Numbered from the stretch's first letter, positions 47,820 to 59,922 are shown. The stretch is DNA of 64,000 nucleotides from Macrobrachium rosenbergii (GCF_040412425.1 NC_089767.1:43224509-43288508), one strand, 5' to 3'. The notes: generated by a model from the letters alone, not told the origin. Program-made: numbers and translations.

Positions 47820-48455
47820 GGGTTGGGTCTCACCACCATCCTCCTCCCCTTATTATTCTCCCTCCTCCTTTTACTCCCCCTCCTCCTATTACTCCCCCCT
47901 CTTCCGATTACTCCCCCTCCTCCTCTTCCAATCAATCCCCCTTCTCCTTCTCCTATTACCCCCTCTCCACTCCTTCTATTACTCCCCTCTCCTCCTCCTT
48001 CTATTACTCCCCTCTCCACTCCTCCTATTACTACCCCTCCTCCTGTTCCCCTCCGCCTCCTTCTATTACTCCCCCTCCTCCTCCTCCTCCTCCCATTATT
48101 CCCCCTCCTATTACTCCCTCCTTCCTCCTCTTTCTATTACTCCCCCTTCTCCTATTCCCCTCCTCCTCCTTCTATTATTCCTCCTCCTCCTATTATTACT
48201 ACTCCTCCTCCTCCTCCTTCGATTACTCCCCGCCTCCTATTACTCCTCCTCCTCCTCCTCCTGCTATTACTCCCCCTTCTTCTCCTTCTCTATTACTCCT
48301 CCCCCTCCTCCTTCTATTACTCCCCTTCTCCTCCTCCTCTATTACCCTCCTCCTCCTCCTCCTTCCCCTCCTCCTATTACACCTCCTCCTCCTCCCCTCT
48401 GCAAAACTCTCTCTCTCTCTCTCACACTCTCTCCTTCTCTCACTCTCTCTCTCTC
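47820..48455. repeat. 630-bp polypyrimidine tract ((TCC)n/TATTACTCCC mosaic and (CT)n)
   Basis: CCT/CTT triplets are broken regularly by CTATTACTCCCC. The last part (48408-48455) is CT repeats. The plus strand is almost purine-free and open for more than 270 codons in two frames, which I treat as an artefact. It is preceded by a CA/CAAA-rich stretch at 47725-47790. Confidence 0.9.
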
Positions 48456-48689
48456 CCCCCTCGCCTCACCCAAAGCACTTTATACCGTCCCCACAGCTTC
48501 CTGCCCTGCCTCGCCCGTCCTCGTCCCCGGCAGATACAGGAGATCTGGTGTTCAATCAACCTTTCCTGGAGTCCCTGCTCCAGGGATACCAAATCTAAGG
48601 GTGATAGATCCCCGCGGAATTTACACAAAGGGTTTTTATCACTGACATTCACGCTCACTCACTCTCTACCTCTGCTCTCTATTTCTCTT

Positions 48690-48900
48690 GTGTGTGTATG
48701 TGTGTGTATATGTATGTATATATGTTCTGTGTGTGTATATGAATATGTATATACATTTATAAATATATATATTTATATGTACATATATTTTATATATAAT
48801 TATATATATACTGTATATATTTATAAGTATATATACATTTATGTATATATGTATATATATATATACACACTTACATATATATATGTACTTTGTGTGTGTG
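48690..48900. repeat. imperfect (GT)/(AT) repeats
   Basis: GTGTGTAT repeats grade into interrupted AT repeats. Confidence 0.9.
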
Positions 48901-48904
48901 GCCT

Positions 48905-49760
48905 TCCTGTGATTGATTAAAACTATGAACGTAAAAAACTACACAAAATGACGTAACCTGACAAATGAACAGGAAAAAAACAGTCTACCCAACAATTCTT
49001 CATGTTTTTTCAACTAAACCCAAAGTGTTTATCTCCGTGTGCCTTGATTCCTTCCGCTTTCTTTCAACTCTCCTTCCCTTCTATATATCTATCGTTTTTC
49101 TCCAATATTTTTCGTTCATTTCGTTACGTTCTCCTTCGTTAACCTTTCCAGAAAAGCCTACAGTTTCTGCAATTTTTTTTTTTTTTTTTGTCGACTTCTT
49201 CCTACGGTGGATTTTCGGAGAAACTCTTTGGCCCGGGTATAGTTTTTCCCCAGTTCCTCTTCTCTTCTGTTTCACTCGTTACCATTTTTATCAGAGGTCT
49301 CCCCCTTTTGCATCCTCTATCGTTACCTTCTGGCGTTTCATGACGGCGCCACGACGAATAGACGGAGGGAAAAAACCATCATATTTTTCTTATTCAGTTT
49401 CTTTGTTTTCTGAAGTTCGGTCATCGAAGGGAAATGAAATGTTACACTTGAAATCTGAGATGTTCAGTCGTCGAAGCGAAATGAAATATTACACTTAAAT
49501 TCAAGAAGGAAAGGAAAATGTTTTATCACAGGGCATGAAAACAATGAGAAAATAGTAGCACGTAAGCGGGGTATGAGGACAAAAATTTATCAGGAGAGTT
49601 AATCTTTTAATCTTCAAAATATACTGTTATCACAACACCGGCCGAGTAAAACTTTGGCTATTAAACCAAAAGATGTCAGCTAGGAAGGAGAATGCGAAAT
49701 TTTTGCAGAGCCGCTGAACAGGAAAGTTATTCCCTACGACAGTGTCACAAGTTGAAAAAA
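48905..49760. other. complex sequence, no gene recognised
   Basis: Unique DNA. A 177-codon plus-strand open frame at 48965-49498 begins with ATG or a near-cognate codon and is Phe/Ser-rich. It spans a T-run (49173-49189) and matches no family I know. A 40-bp near-duplicate (TCGAAG(G/C)GAAATGAAAT) ends it at 49425 and 49475. Confidence 0.4.
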
Positions 49761-49841
49761 TGAAAAAATATATATATACATATATTATATATATAATATA
49801 TATATATTCAACCAGAAACCGATGTCTGAAAACTAAAATAA

Positions 49842-50035
49842 ACAAGTAAAACACGCGCCGAAGTTTCTTCTGCGCAATCGAGTTTTCTGTACGGCGTATA
49901 ATCAAGGCCACCGAAAATAGATCTATCTTTCGGTGGTTTCGGTATAATGCTGTATGAGCCGCGGCCCACGAAACTTTAACAACGGCCCGGTGGTGGCCTG
50001 TACTATATCCTTGCCGGAAGCACGATTATGGCTAA
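49842..50035 (+). mobile_element. family B fragment, copy 11 (left half, cut by AT repeats)
   Basis: Begins CAAGTAAAACACGCGCCGAA, includes the AGATCT hairpin and GCGGCCCACGAAACTTTAAC, and stops after CACGATTATGGCTAAC, where (AT)n begins. The central inverted repeat and right end are missing. Confidence 0.87.
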
Positions 50036-50038
50036 CCA

Positions 50039-50045
50039 TATATAC

Positions 50046-50134
<89 letters not shown>

Positions 50135-50202
50135 AGATAAGCTAAATATACATGTACATATATCTTATCTTGAATATATCTGTTTATAAAAATATAAAAT
50201 AC

Positions 50203-50264
<62 letters not shown>

Positions 50265-50310
50265 TGTATATATATATCTTTGGAATATATATATATTATA
50301 TATATATACA
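50039..50310. repeat. (AT)n microsatellites, interrupted
   Basis: Pure AT tracts at 50060-50131 and about 50214-50263, with a ~80 bp AT-rich spacer. Confidence 0.95.
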
Positions 50311-50651
50311 TAAGCACATACATTCAAGGAAAAATGTATGACATTTCTGCATTTATCTAAATCTTCGCCTAATCGATCTGAGTAATTTCACATAACTACA
50401 CAAAAATTTCAGCTTTAACCGAACACTGGAAAGGCAAAATATAAAATGTCTTCGCTCTACACCAAAGAGAGAGAAGAAACTGAGGAGTTAAATGGACTGA
50501 AACAACAGGAGCGTCCATATATAACATTGCAATCCCACCGGATTACGCTCTACAAATTCGAGTCAGCGAGCGAGCTGACATTATTGTCTCAGGAAGTTTT
50601 GCAATTAACAACTAAACCGATCACCTCCGACATTATTTGTTACAGCTCTGA

Positions 50652-50949
50652 TGGAATGGAATAAGGAGTTTAGGCCAAAGGCCAACCACTGGGACCTATG
50701 AATTCATTCAGCGCTGAAAAGGAAATTGAGAGTAACAGGTTTGAAAGGTGTAACAGGAGGAAAACCTCAAAGCAGTTGCACTTTGAAATAGTTAAATTGT
50801 TAGGAGAGGGTGGATAGCAAGATGGAAGAATATGAATGGAGGTACAGTAAAAAGGAACGAAAGGGGGTTGCAGCTAGGGGCCGAAGGGACGCCGCAAAGA
50901 ACCTTTAGTAATGCCTACGGTGCACCCTGTGAGGTGCACTGACGGCACT
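50652..50949 (+). mobile_element. family A dispersed element, copy 10
   Basis: Complete copy from AAGGAGTTTAGGCCAAAGGC to GGTGCACTGACGGCACTCTA. It has a small insertion near GCACTTTGAAATAGTTAAAT and a deletion in GATGGAAGAATATGAATGG. Confidence 0.9.
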
Positions 50950-51029
50950 CTAAAACTTTCGATAGTTTCTTAGCGTAATTTCATATTTCATTATCTAAAT
51001 AAGGATAGTTTAAGATTTACGTCACAAAG

Positions 51030-51464
51030 AATTAATTACGATAACGTGATTATTCCAACAATACTAACAAGAGGATTACCTGCAATACTTTGATTACCGA
51101 TAGTAACCAGTGAATTAAGTTACGAAACCACGATTATTCTAGAGATAATAACCACAGGATTAATTACGATACCACGATTATTCTAGAGAGGACTGATTAC
51201 GATACCATGATTATTCTAGAGATAGTAACCAGAGGATTAATTACAATGCTTTGATTATTACCGATAGTAACCAGTGAATTACGTTACGGTACCACGACAA
51301 TTCTACTGTAGATATAGTAACCAGAGGATTAATTACGATTCCACAATTATTCCAGATAATAAGCAGAGGATTAGTTGCGATACCATTATTATTCCAAAGA
51401 TTAGTAACCAGAGGATTAATTACGATGACATGATTATTCCAGACACAGTAACCAGGGGATCAAT
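51030..51464. repeat. degenerate ~44 bp minisatellite
   Basis: About nine units made of GATAGTAACCAGAGGATTAA, TTACGATACCATGATTATTC and CAGA. Unit length varies. The last unit runs directly into a (CT)n tract. Confidence 0.88.
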
Positions 51465-51534
<70 letters not shown>

Positions 51535-51564
51535 CCAGAAATAGTACAGTATTAAGGAAAAGCT

Positions 51565-51635
<71 letters not shown>

Positions 51636-51673
51636 ATCCCCATCCTGAAAAAAGACGCAAGAGACTTATCATT

Positions 51674-51737
<64 letters not shown>

Positions 51738-51842
51738 TGATCCTCATCCTGGAAAGAGACGCAAGAGACCTATCATTAATTTTCTCTCTTTCTCTCTCTC
51801 TATCTCTCTCTCATTCCAGAAATAGTACCGGTACTAGGGAAA

Positions 51843-51915
<73 letters not shown>

Positions 51916-51950
51916 CTAGGAAGAGACGCAGGAGACCTATCATTAATTTA
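51465..51950. repeat. higher-order (CT)n array with two duplicated spacers
   Basis: Four long CT tracts. Spacer type 1 (CATTCCAGAAATAGTAC) occurs at 51532 and 51812. Spacer type 2 (CATCCTGGAAAGAGACGCAA then CCTATCATTAATT) occurs at 51640, 51745 and 51912. The ATTCCAGA word also ends units of the adjoining 44-bp minisatellite, so the two arrays share an origin. Confidence 0.9.
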
Positions 51951-52300
51951 CCTGCCCTCCACAGGACTCCCACGTCCTACACCTTCCCCCGCCCCCCCAA
52001 GCTCGTTACAACTTCCTTGACTCACCCCCCTCCCCCTCTCCCTCCCCCTCCCACTATTCCTATTCCCCTTCCACATTCTGCAATCCCCAACTCCCTCCTC
52101 AGACATTCCCCATGATCTAAGGTTTCATCATTTCCCCAAACCTCTTATTAGGTAAAAATGGAATAAAAAGAAAGTTTCCGCTTATAAAAAAATCTCCGCA
52201 TATATCTTAGCGGTGAAGGGGATTACATTCGTGTAATGGCTTCATCGGAAACTAATTACGGAGATATTTTATTTGTTTATTTTTCTGCGTGTCATGTGTG
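51951..52300. other. complex sequence, C-rich then AT-rich, no gene recognised
   Basis: A C-rich stretch at 51985-52060 (CCCCCTCCCCCTCTCCC) is followed by ordinary unique DNA. Confidence 0.5.
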
Positions 52301-52361
52301 TGTATATATATATATACTATATATATATATATATACATACATACATACATACATACATACA

Positions 52362-52393
<32 letters not shown>

Positions 52394-52461
52394 CTGTATA
52401 TATACATACACACATATACTGTATATATACATACACATATTTATACATAACGGTATATATG

Positions 52462-52507
<46 letters not shown>

Positions 52508-52625
52508 ATTTATATATACATATATATGTACATTATCTAAGTAGATTATGTGTATATAAATGTATATACATACATATATATATATATATATGTATATAAA
52601 TACACGTGTATATAAGTATATATAT
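52301..52625. repeat. (AT)n and (ACAT)n microsatellites
   Basis: AT repeats, about 14 ACAT units at 52335-52391, and interrupted AT/GTAT repeats. Confidence 0.95.
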
Positions 52626-52982
52626 GTGTATGTGCGTGTAATGTGCGTGTATCCCTGATTACTATAACATAGTACATAACAAAGCGGAATCTGCTTTTCC
52701 ATTGACAACGAATCAAGTCTGCAATTATAACAGCGACAAAACATGTTTTGCTTTGAACGGAAAGGGGCCCCCCAAAAATACCGATGCAAATTAAATAACG
52801 AACGCTAGTGAAAAAAAAAAAATAACATTATTAGCAGTAGGTCAATACAATTTATTTGTGACCCAGTTCGCCCTTTGCAAATATAAATGCCCCCGCCGGG
52901 TTAATCGCTTCCATTTGATAGACTGGGTATGCCTCGCAATGAGATTGGAGCGAGCGAAATATATGCTTAGGATGAAAAGGAA
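52626..52982. other. complex sequence, no gene recognised
   Basis: Unique DNA, mildly CpG-containing at 52860-52960 (CCCCCGCCGGGTTAATCGCT). No coding signal. Confidence 0.45.
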
Positions 52983-53240
52983 TTATAGAATTTAGGCCAA
53001 AGGCCAAGCACTGGGAGCTATGAGGTCATTCAGCGCTGAAACGGAAATTGACAGTAAAAGGTCTGAAAGGTGTAACAGGAGGAAAACCTCAAAGCAGTTG
53101 CACTATGAATCAACTGTTAGGAGAGGGTTGAGGAAAGTAAGATGGAAGGAAGAGAATATGAAAGGAGGTACAGTAAAAAGAACGAAAGGGGTCGCAGCTA
53201 GAGGCCTAAGGAAGGCACGCTGCAAAGAACCTCAAGTAAA
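52983..53240 (+). mobile_element. family A dispersed element, copy 11 (right end missing)
   Basis: From ATAGAATTTAGGCCAAAGGC to GCAAAGAACCTCAAGTAAAG. The GGTGCACTGACGGC terminus is absent. Confidence 0.9.
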
Positions 53241-53596
53241 GAGGCATCAGATGAAAGTCGGTCCTTAGAATAATTAGATCACTTAATCCTTTGATTAAAT
53301 TAGTGAAAATGGAGGGTACTCGAAATCCTCAATGGTTCCACTTGGAAGTCATTCGAGTGAGAATACATCAAAAGATAAGCTATATTACATAAGCAGAATG
53401 CAAAGGTTGGAGTTTATATATTCAAATTAAAAAATATCTTTTAAAACATAAATATATAGAAGTTATCTAACCGCCATAAAACGATCTTTCACCTCTGCAT
53501 AGTCTCAATGTCAATTTCCATACTTACGAAAAGTAAATTTATTGATAATGTGAAAAAACATTACAAAACTGTATGCTATAATAAATTGCATGTATT

Positions 53597-53598
<2 letters not shown>
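53241..53598. other. complex sequence, no gene recognised
   Basis: Unique AT-rich DNA. Its last ~75 bp (from about 53525) are the first copy of the spacer of the GA array that follows. Confidence 0.5.
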
Positions 53599-53675
<77 letters not shown>

Positions 53676-53737
53676 CAAATTTATTGTTAACGTAAACACT
53701 ATTACAAAATTGAATGCTATACTAAACTGCATTTATT

Positions 53738-53812
<75 letters not shown>

Positions 53813-53871
53813 AAATTTATTGTTAACGTAAACAATATTACAAAACTGTATGCTGTAATAAACTGCATTTA

Positions 53872-53914
<43 letters not shown>

Positions 53915-53971
53915 AAATTTATTCCCAACAAACAATATTACAAAATCGTACGCTATCATAAACTGCATTTA

Positions 53972-54041
<70 letters not shown>

Positions 54042-54101
54042 AATTTATCGTTAACGTAAAAAATATTACAAAATTCTATGCTATCATAAACTGCAATCAT
54101 T

Positions 54102-54132
<31 letters not shown>
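53599..54132. repeat. higher-order (GA)n array with duplicated ~65 bp spacer
   Basis: Five GA tracts (53599-53673, 53741-53812, 53876-53913, 53976-54038, 54103-54132) alternate with related spacers containing GCAAATTTATTGTTAACGTA, ATATTACAAAACTGTATGCT and AAACTGCATTTATTTACG. A spacer copy also precedes the first tract. The spacer is found only here. Confidence 0.95.
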
Positions 54133-54137
<5 letters not shown>

Positions 54138-54307
54138 TCTATCGTGCCTTGTTCGGGGGGAACCCTTCGAATCATTAAGAAATCGACCGTATGATCCCGT
54201 CTTTTCTCTGGCTGATTAACTGTTGAATAATGAAAGGCCAGGGAAGTGAGCTTAATGGCCCAGAGGAGATGGCCACCAGTTTTAAACGGAGATTTCTTGG
54301 CGATCAG

Positions 54308-54376
54308 AGAGAGAGAGAGAGAGAGATCACTTCTGCATTCGATGAGTGCGTTTCAGTTTTCACAGGTCGATTAACT

Positions 54377-54453
<77 letters not shown>
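54308..54453. repeat. two (GA)n microsatellites
   Basis: A short GA tract (54308-54327) and a long one (54379-54453). The 50-bp sequence between them is not duplicated. Confidence 0.95.
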
Positions 54454-54455
<2 letters not shown>

Positions 54456-54469
54456 ATCTCCTTAACAGT

Positions 54470-54810
54470 TTTTCAATGTCATATCACCATTAGGTTTCAG
54501 TGTCATCTCCTTAACAGTTTTCAATGTCATCTCCCTATTTGGTTTCAATGATATCTCCTTATTAGTTTTCAGTGTCATCTCCTTATTAGTTTCCAATATC
54601 TCCTTACTAGTTTTCAGTGACATATCCTTAATAGTTTCCAATATCTCCTTATTATTTTTCAATACCAACTCCTTACTAACTTTTAATGTCACATGAGTTA
54701 CTTTTCAATGACTCTCCATAACAGTTTATCAGTGTCACCTTTTGAGATTTCAATGTCATCTCCCCATTAGTTTTCAATGTCGTAGATATCAATGATATAA
54801 CCTTATTTTT
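54470..54810. repeat. degenerate ~24 bp minisatellite
   Basis: Units of CAGTTTTCAATGTCATCTCC and TTATTAGT recur about 12 times with indels. It abuts the preceding GA tract. Confidence 0.85.
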
Positions 54811-55491
54811 AAGATGCCATATAACTTCATTTACCTCCAAAATACTGTCTTCAAAGAAACACAGCAATTTTTAGAGTTGCCACGGCGTGAAAACTAAAAA
54901 GAAAGAAAAAAAAAAGAAAAAGTTAAGAAATCATCATCAACCACCGACAGATAATCTCGGTTTTGGAAACGGTCGTCTCACTGTACATAAAAACCCAATC
55001 AATTTTCGAAGATAAACCCATTCCCTGTTTACAAAGAGACACCCTCAACCCACTCAATTTTCGAAGATAAACCCATTCCCTGTTTACAAAAAAACACCCT
55101 CAAACTATATATTAAAAAAAGAAACAGAGTCTTTAAGTAAAAAAAAAAAAAACCCAAAATTTTCCAGAATATCGAGAAGCTTCATTTCTTAAATTGGCAG
55201 ACGAGGCTGCTTCCTTTTTTCTTCAAGAGAAAATATCCCACACCATAAAAGGGAGTGGACTGGTGGGTGTGGGTATGGGTATGGGTAATCCCCCGGCCCC
55301 CACCCCCACCTACCCAGCGTGAACTGTACCTCTCATCCGCCTTTGATTCATAGTTACCAAGAATTCTTTTAAATGTAATATAAATGAAAGGAAGGGGGGT
55401 TGTGATCAAAGGACGAATATTAAATGACTACTGAATAATTTGACGAGTGTCGGAGGCAATCTCTGATGAGACATTAGGATCACTAGGTGTC

Positions 55492-55494
<3 letters not shown>
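54811..55494. other. complex sequence with a 57-bp duplication
   Basis: CAATTTTCGAAGATAAACCC and ATTCCCTGTTTACAAA occur twice, at about 55000 and 55055. The rest is unique with A-runs near 54905 and 55140. A (GT/GGGTAT) patch lies near 55262-55288. Confidence 0.6.
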
Positions 55495-55721
<227 letters not shown>

Positions 55722-56350
55722 AACCGATAAAAGTAAATTTACTTTCACGCACGTCAAAATGAACAAAATACTTCATTGAACCACCTTACACAATGTGGCC
55801 TGTATCAAAACAGATACTAAACTGGGGGCATGAAATATCAATATTTTACCCCCGCCCCATTTCCCCACCCCTCTTCCCCCACGATAAAATACCGCAAGCA
55901 AAACACCGCGAAACGAAAGTAAAAAAAAAAAAAGCATAAAAAAAACAAAATGATTCACTTTTCATTAAGTCGGCCATTACCTCCACGCAAATTGATCGTA
56001 AATGTTCCTTGAATCCGTCGCGGAACTGCATACAATTAATGATTAACATTCGAGCCTAATTTCATACCACGCGACTCCGTTATGGAGACATTTGTCCGGC
56101 CTTTCGTCCAATTAGCTCGGAGACAATGGTTCAGGCAATCACGTCGTGTATCTGTTGGTAATCCCCCTCATTGCACGTAACAGTTAGCCTTCCTGTGCCA
56201 TGCACGAACTTATTGCCGTGCCGTTGAGAACAGATACTGCGGGCGTACATACGCACACTTAAACACACATACGCACACACACATGAAGACTGAAATAAAA
56301 CTATGACTTTCAATTGAAACCAAAGGAAAATCTGACGAGCTCACGTAAGC
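55722..56350. other. complex low-repeat island
   Basis: Unique DNA with CpGs at 55970-56260. Homeodomain-like ACAATTAATGATTAACATTC and SOX-like GACAATGG are visible. No coding frame. It is among the more information-rich stretches and a candidate for conserved non-coding DNA. Confidence 0.4.
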
Positions 56351-56352
56351 CA

Positions 56353-56595
56353 TTTTAGGTTTTCTGTACAAGAAAACTATTGAGATGGCCTTTTCTGTCC
56401 GCCCTTAGATCTTAGAAATTGTCGAGGCTAGAGGGCTGCAATTTGGTATGTTTGATGACTGGAGGGTGGATGACCAACATACCAGTTTGCAGCCCTCTAG
56501 CCTCAGTAGTTTTTAAGACCAGAGGGCGGACGGGAAAAAGTGCGGACAGAAAGGCAAAGCCGGCACAATAGTTTTCTTTAACAGAAAACTAAAAA
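56353..56595. mobile_element. family B dispersed element, copy 12 (symmetrical double-ended form)
   Basis: Both ends carry the same terminus: AGGTTTTCTGTACAAGAAAA at the left and, inverted, AGTTTTCTTTAACAGAAAAC at the right. Between them is the usual central inverted repeat (56425-56511). The GAAGTTTCTTCGGC end and the AGATCT hairpin are absent. The result is a 240-bp palindrome-like miniature. Confidence 0.82.
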
Positions 56596-56737
56596 TGGGA
56601 TACGCCAGTTCGTCAAAACAGGGACGAATTCATAGGAACATAGTTTCGGGAAATAGAAGCCAATCACGGTGGTGACGATTCAAGCGCTAATCACATGACA
56701 TAAAAGTACGCACACATCGCATAAATCCCCAATGACA

Positions 56738-56742
<5 letters not shown>

Positions 56743-56797
<55 letters not shown>

Positions 56798-56800
56798 GTC
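56743..56800. repeat. (CT)n microsatellite
   Basis: CT repeats with two G interruptions near the right end. Confidence 0.95.
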
Positions 56801-56944
56801 ATCAAATATTTTGGGTACGTCCCTGGTAGCAAATCAGCTTAATTGAGCCACTAACTATTTATAACTGACTAATTCACTGCTTGGGTCAACAATGATGAAC
56901 TTAGCTTTAAAGGAACGTGCGCATACGCCAACACCTCCACTATT

Positions 56945-56948
<4 letters not shown>

Positions 56949-57018
<70 letters not shown>
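56949..57018. repeat. (AT)n microsatellite
   Basis: About 35 AT units. Confidence 0.97.
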
Positions 57019-57022
<4 letters not shown>

Positions 57023-57034
57023 CATACTGTATAT

Positions 57035-57285
57035 ATGCATATAAATGTGTAGGCACTTACAGGAAATATTACATGTAAATGCGTATGCACTTACAGGAAA
57101 TAATGCATATAAATGGGAACGCACTTACAGGAAATAATGCATATAAATGTGTACACACTTACAGGATATAATGCATATAAATATGTATGCACTTACAAGA
57201 GATAATACATATAAATGTGCACACACTTACAGGAAATAATGCATATAAATATGTATGCACTTACACGAAATAATACAAGAAATAA
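57035..57285. repeat. 35-bp minisatellite, about 7 units
   Basis: Consensus AATGCATATAAATGTGTAYG and CACTTACAGGAAAT. Units differ at a few positions. It starts directly after the AT tract, and its units contain CATATAAAT, so it may have grown from the tract edge. Confidence 0.92.
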
Positions 57286-57704
57286 TGTCTAAAAAGAAGG
57301 AAGAATTTCCTCCCTCTGAAAAGGTAAAAAAAAAAAAATAAATAAATAAACAAAATTACTGACAGATCAACGATGGACCATCAGTCAAGTCCTCAAAAAC
57401 ATTTTAAATCCTAATCACCAAACGCCCCATTACAAATGACGGGACATCGGGGGTGGAATTAACAGGAGAGGAAGAGGAACAATCAACAACCCCGTAATTA
57501 ATTACGCCAACATTATCTCATTATAACGCCTAAGAGGATAATTGCAGCTTACATTAAAACTGTCCCTGACTTTTAGACCGTTCATTACTATCTTAATATA
57601 CAAGTGTGGAATAGTTGGGGGATTTATATTCCAAAGGTTTTTTTTTTAATTATGTTCGTTGTGTATTAGAATGACCGGGCAAGTCATGTATGAAAGAATT
57701 TGAG
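57286..57704. other. complex sequence, no gene recognised
   Basis: Unique DNA with A-run near 57328 and T-run near 57640. No coding signal. Confidence 0.5.
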
Positions 57705-57748
<44 letters not shown>

Positions 57749-57753
57749 CATAA

Positions 57754-57790
<37 letters not shown>

Positions 57791-57809
57791 CAACATCAAC
57801 ATCATCATC

Positions 57810-57865
<56 letters not shown>

Positions 57866-57879
57866 CACCACTATCATAT

Positions 57880-57960
<81 letters not shown>
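57705..57960. repeat. (AAT)n array with CAT/ATC interruptions
   Basis: AAT tracts with patches of AAC/ATC units (57790-57808) and CACCACTATCATATT (57866-57880). Confidence 0.96.
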
Positions 57961-57995
57961 CCCCAAAACTTCGGATAATCAATGAACTGTGAAAC

Positions 57996-57996
<1 letters not shown>

Positions 57997-58083
<87 letters not shown>

Positions 58084-58180
58084 TTGCATGATAAGTACGC
58101 ATGATGACCAATGTCCATCACCGAAAATAACCATTATTACCATGACATCCCAAAAGACTTCCATAACTGCATTAGCACAC

Positions 58181-58259
<79 letters not shown>
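57997..58259. repeat. two long (GA)n microsatellites
   Basis: GA tracts at 57997-58078 and 58183-58259. The ~104 bp between them is unique and, unlike other GA loci here, is not duplicated. Confidence 0.96.
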
Positions 58260-58261
<2 letters not shown>

Positions 58262-58412
58262 TTCATGTGAGTGAGTTCCAGCTTTCGGGTGCCTCTGAAA
58301 ATCTCTGTGAAGGTCGGAAGTGAAATGAGAGGTCATGAGAGATCATGAGAGGTCGCAGATAAATCAGAAAATAAACAGAGAGTCTATGACAAGACCATAA
58401 GACACTTTACAA

Positions 58413-58491
<79 letters not shown>
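58413..58491. repeat. (ATT)n tail of a minus-strand SINE
   Basis: About 26 ATT units that adjoin the family C SINE remnant. On the minus strand this is the expected (AAT)n SINE tail. Confidence 0.93.
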
Positions 58492-58495
<4 letters not shown>

Positions 58496-58580
58496 AAGAT
58501 GAACCCCATTCATATGGAACAAGCCCACCAAAGGGGCCACTGACTTGAAATTCAAGCTTCCAAAGAATATTACGGTGTTC
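58492..58580 (-). mobile_element. tRNA-derived SINE (family C), 3' part only
   Basis: GAACCCCATTCATATGGAAC and TTGAAATTCAAGCTTCCAAA match, in reverse complement, the family C 3' body at 26440-26515. The tRNA-like head is missing (5' truncation), as is typical of LINE-mobilised SINEs. Confidence 0.78.
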
Positions 58581-58975
58581 ATTTGAAAGACTAACAGAAG
58601 GTAATGGGAAATACAGAAAGAAGAGATTAGTTATTACAAAAACAAAAATAAAACGAACAAATTAATAAATAAATAGATAAAAATATAAGTAAACTATAAA
58701 ATACAAGGAGAATTTTTTGGGGTTCTAATTAACCCTGACTACAACAAACAAAATTTTATATCCATATTTTTTTCTTGTAAATTTATCCATATTTTTTTCT
58801 TGTAATGAACTCCACGTTTCAACTTTCCGTCCTCCAGCCCGGGGCCCGAATCTCTCATTACTGGCCGCTTCTATAATTATGCAGAACGAAAGTAGGCTAC
58901 TATGCTGGCCCTATCTTCGGGACGTTACGGTACATGGAATCCCCACTCTCTCTTATATTACCCTAGCTTTTCTGA
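58581..58975. other. complex sequence, no gene recognised
   Basis: Unique DNA with a 17-bp direct duplication, ATCCATATTTTTTTCTTGTA, near 58760 and 58785. Confidence 0.5.
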
Positions 58976-58977
58976 CG

Positions 58978-59049
<72 letters not shown>

Positions 59050-59114
59050 GTAAAATACTCATAGTGGCATGAGTCTTAATTTGTACATGTACATAACTGT
59101 GGATTTGTTTCTCC

Positions 59115-59181
<67 letters not shown>

Positions 59182-59245
59182 GTAAAATACTCATAGTGGC
59201 ATGAGTCTTAATTTGTACATGTACATAACTGTGGATTTGTTTCTC

Positions 59246-59320
<75 letters not shown>
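58976..59320. repeat. (AAT)n array with duplicated ~68 bp spacer
   Basis: Three AAT tracts (58976-59048, 59118-59180, 59247-59320) are separated by two nearly identical spacers: TAGTAAAATACTCATAGTGG, CATGAGTCTTAATTTGTACA, TGTACATAACTGTGGATTTG. Related to 8880-9169. Confidence 0.95.
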
Positions 59321-59785
59321 GCCCGTAACACAAACCAAAATGACTACAGCTAACTGCAACAGAAACAGCAAAACTCACAATAAAACTAAACGCAAAACAA
59401 TAAAGCCAAAATAAGATGATAAAAACACGAATACAAAACTAACAAACGCAATAAACTAATAGAGATAAAACGCCCCAGCAAACGCCCGGCGTGAAAGGGA
59501 TAGTTCAATATTGCAGACCTCCGCAATTGCATTACTGAGCTGCACATGAAATACGAATCCACCGCTGGATCATTCACTAAACGCTCTAAGCTCCCTCGGT
59601 CCTTCACGGATAAATACACCGGCCGGAGGATTTGGTCGTTAGGATGATGCTTGGGCATAATCTTAAGGGCTAGGATGAAGGATATGGGGCAGGTCATGAA
59701 ATGAATGGATGGCGTCTCTACATAGAGGTCTTATGGGAGTTTGGTGTTTTGGGTGGAATAAGTGGTTATTCTGGTGGAGAGAAGG
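59321..59785. other. complex sequence with an unassigned minus-strand open frame
   Basis: A minus-strand frame from an ATG at 59697 to 59386 (103 codons) has mixed composition (starts MTCPISFILALKIMPKHH). It matches no family I know and has no splice or promoter support. Treated as non-coding but worth a homology check. Confidence 0.3.
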
Positions 59786-59796
59786 TGCATAGAGTA

Positions 59797-59842
59797 TATA
59801 TGTATGTATGTATGTATAGGTATATGTATGTATGTATGTACG

Positions 59843-59918
<76 letters not shown>
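59797..59918. repeat. (GTAT)n-(AT)n microsatellite
   Basis: GTAT repeats grade into a pure AT tract of about 35 units. Confidence 0.96.

Positions 59919-59922
<4 letters not shown>

Noticed and set aside
47814..48920. Plus-strand open frame of about 368 codons
   Set aside because: It spans a CCT/CTT polypyrimidine tract, CT repeats and AT repeats. The composition is entirely repeat-derived.
48965..49498. 177-codon plus-strand open frame
   Set aside because: Phe/Ser-rich, passes through a T-run, no recognised domain and no splice support. Kept only as unassigned sequence.
59386..59697. 103-codon minus-strand open frame beginning with ATG
   Set aside because: Mixed composition but no family recognised. 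It lies beside AAT repeats, so it is not called a gene without homology or transcript evidence.
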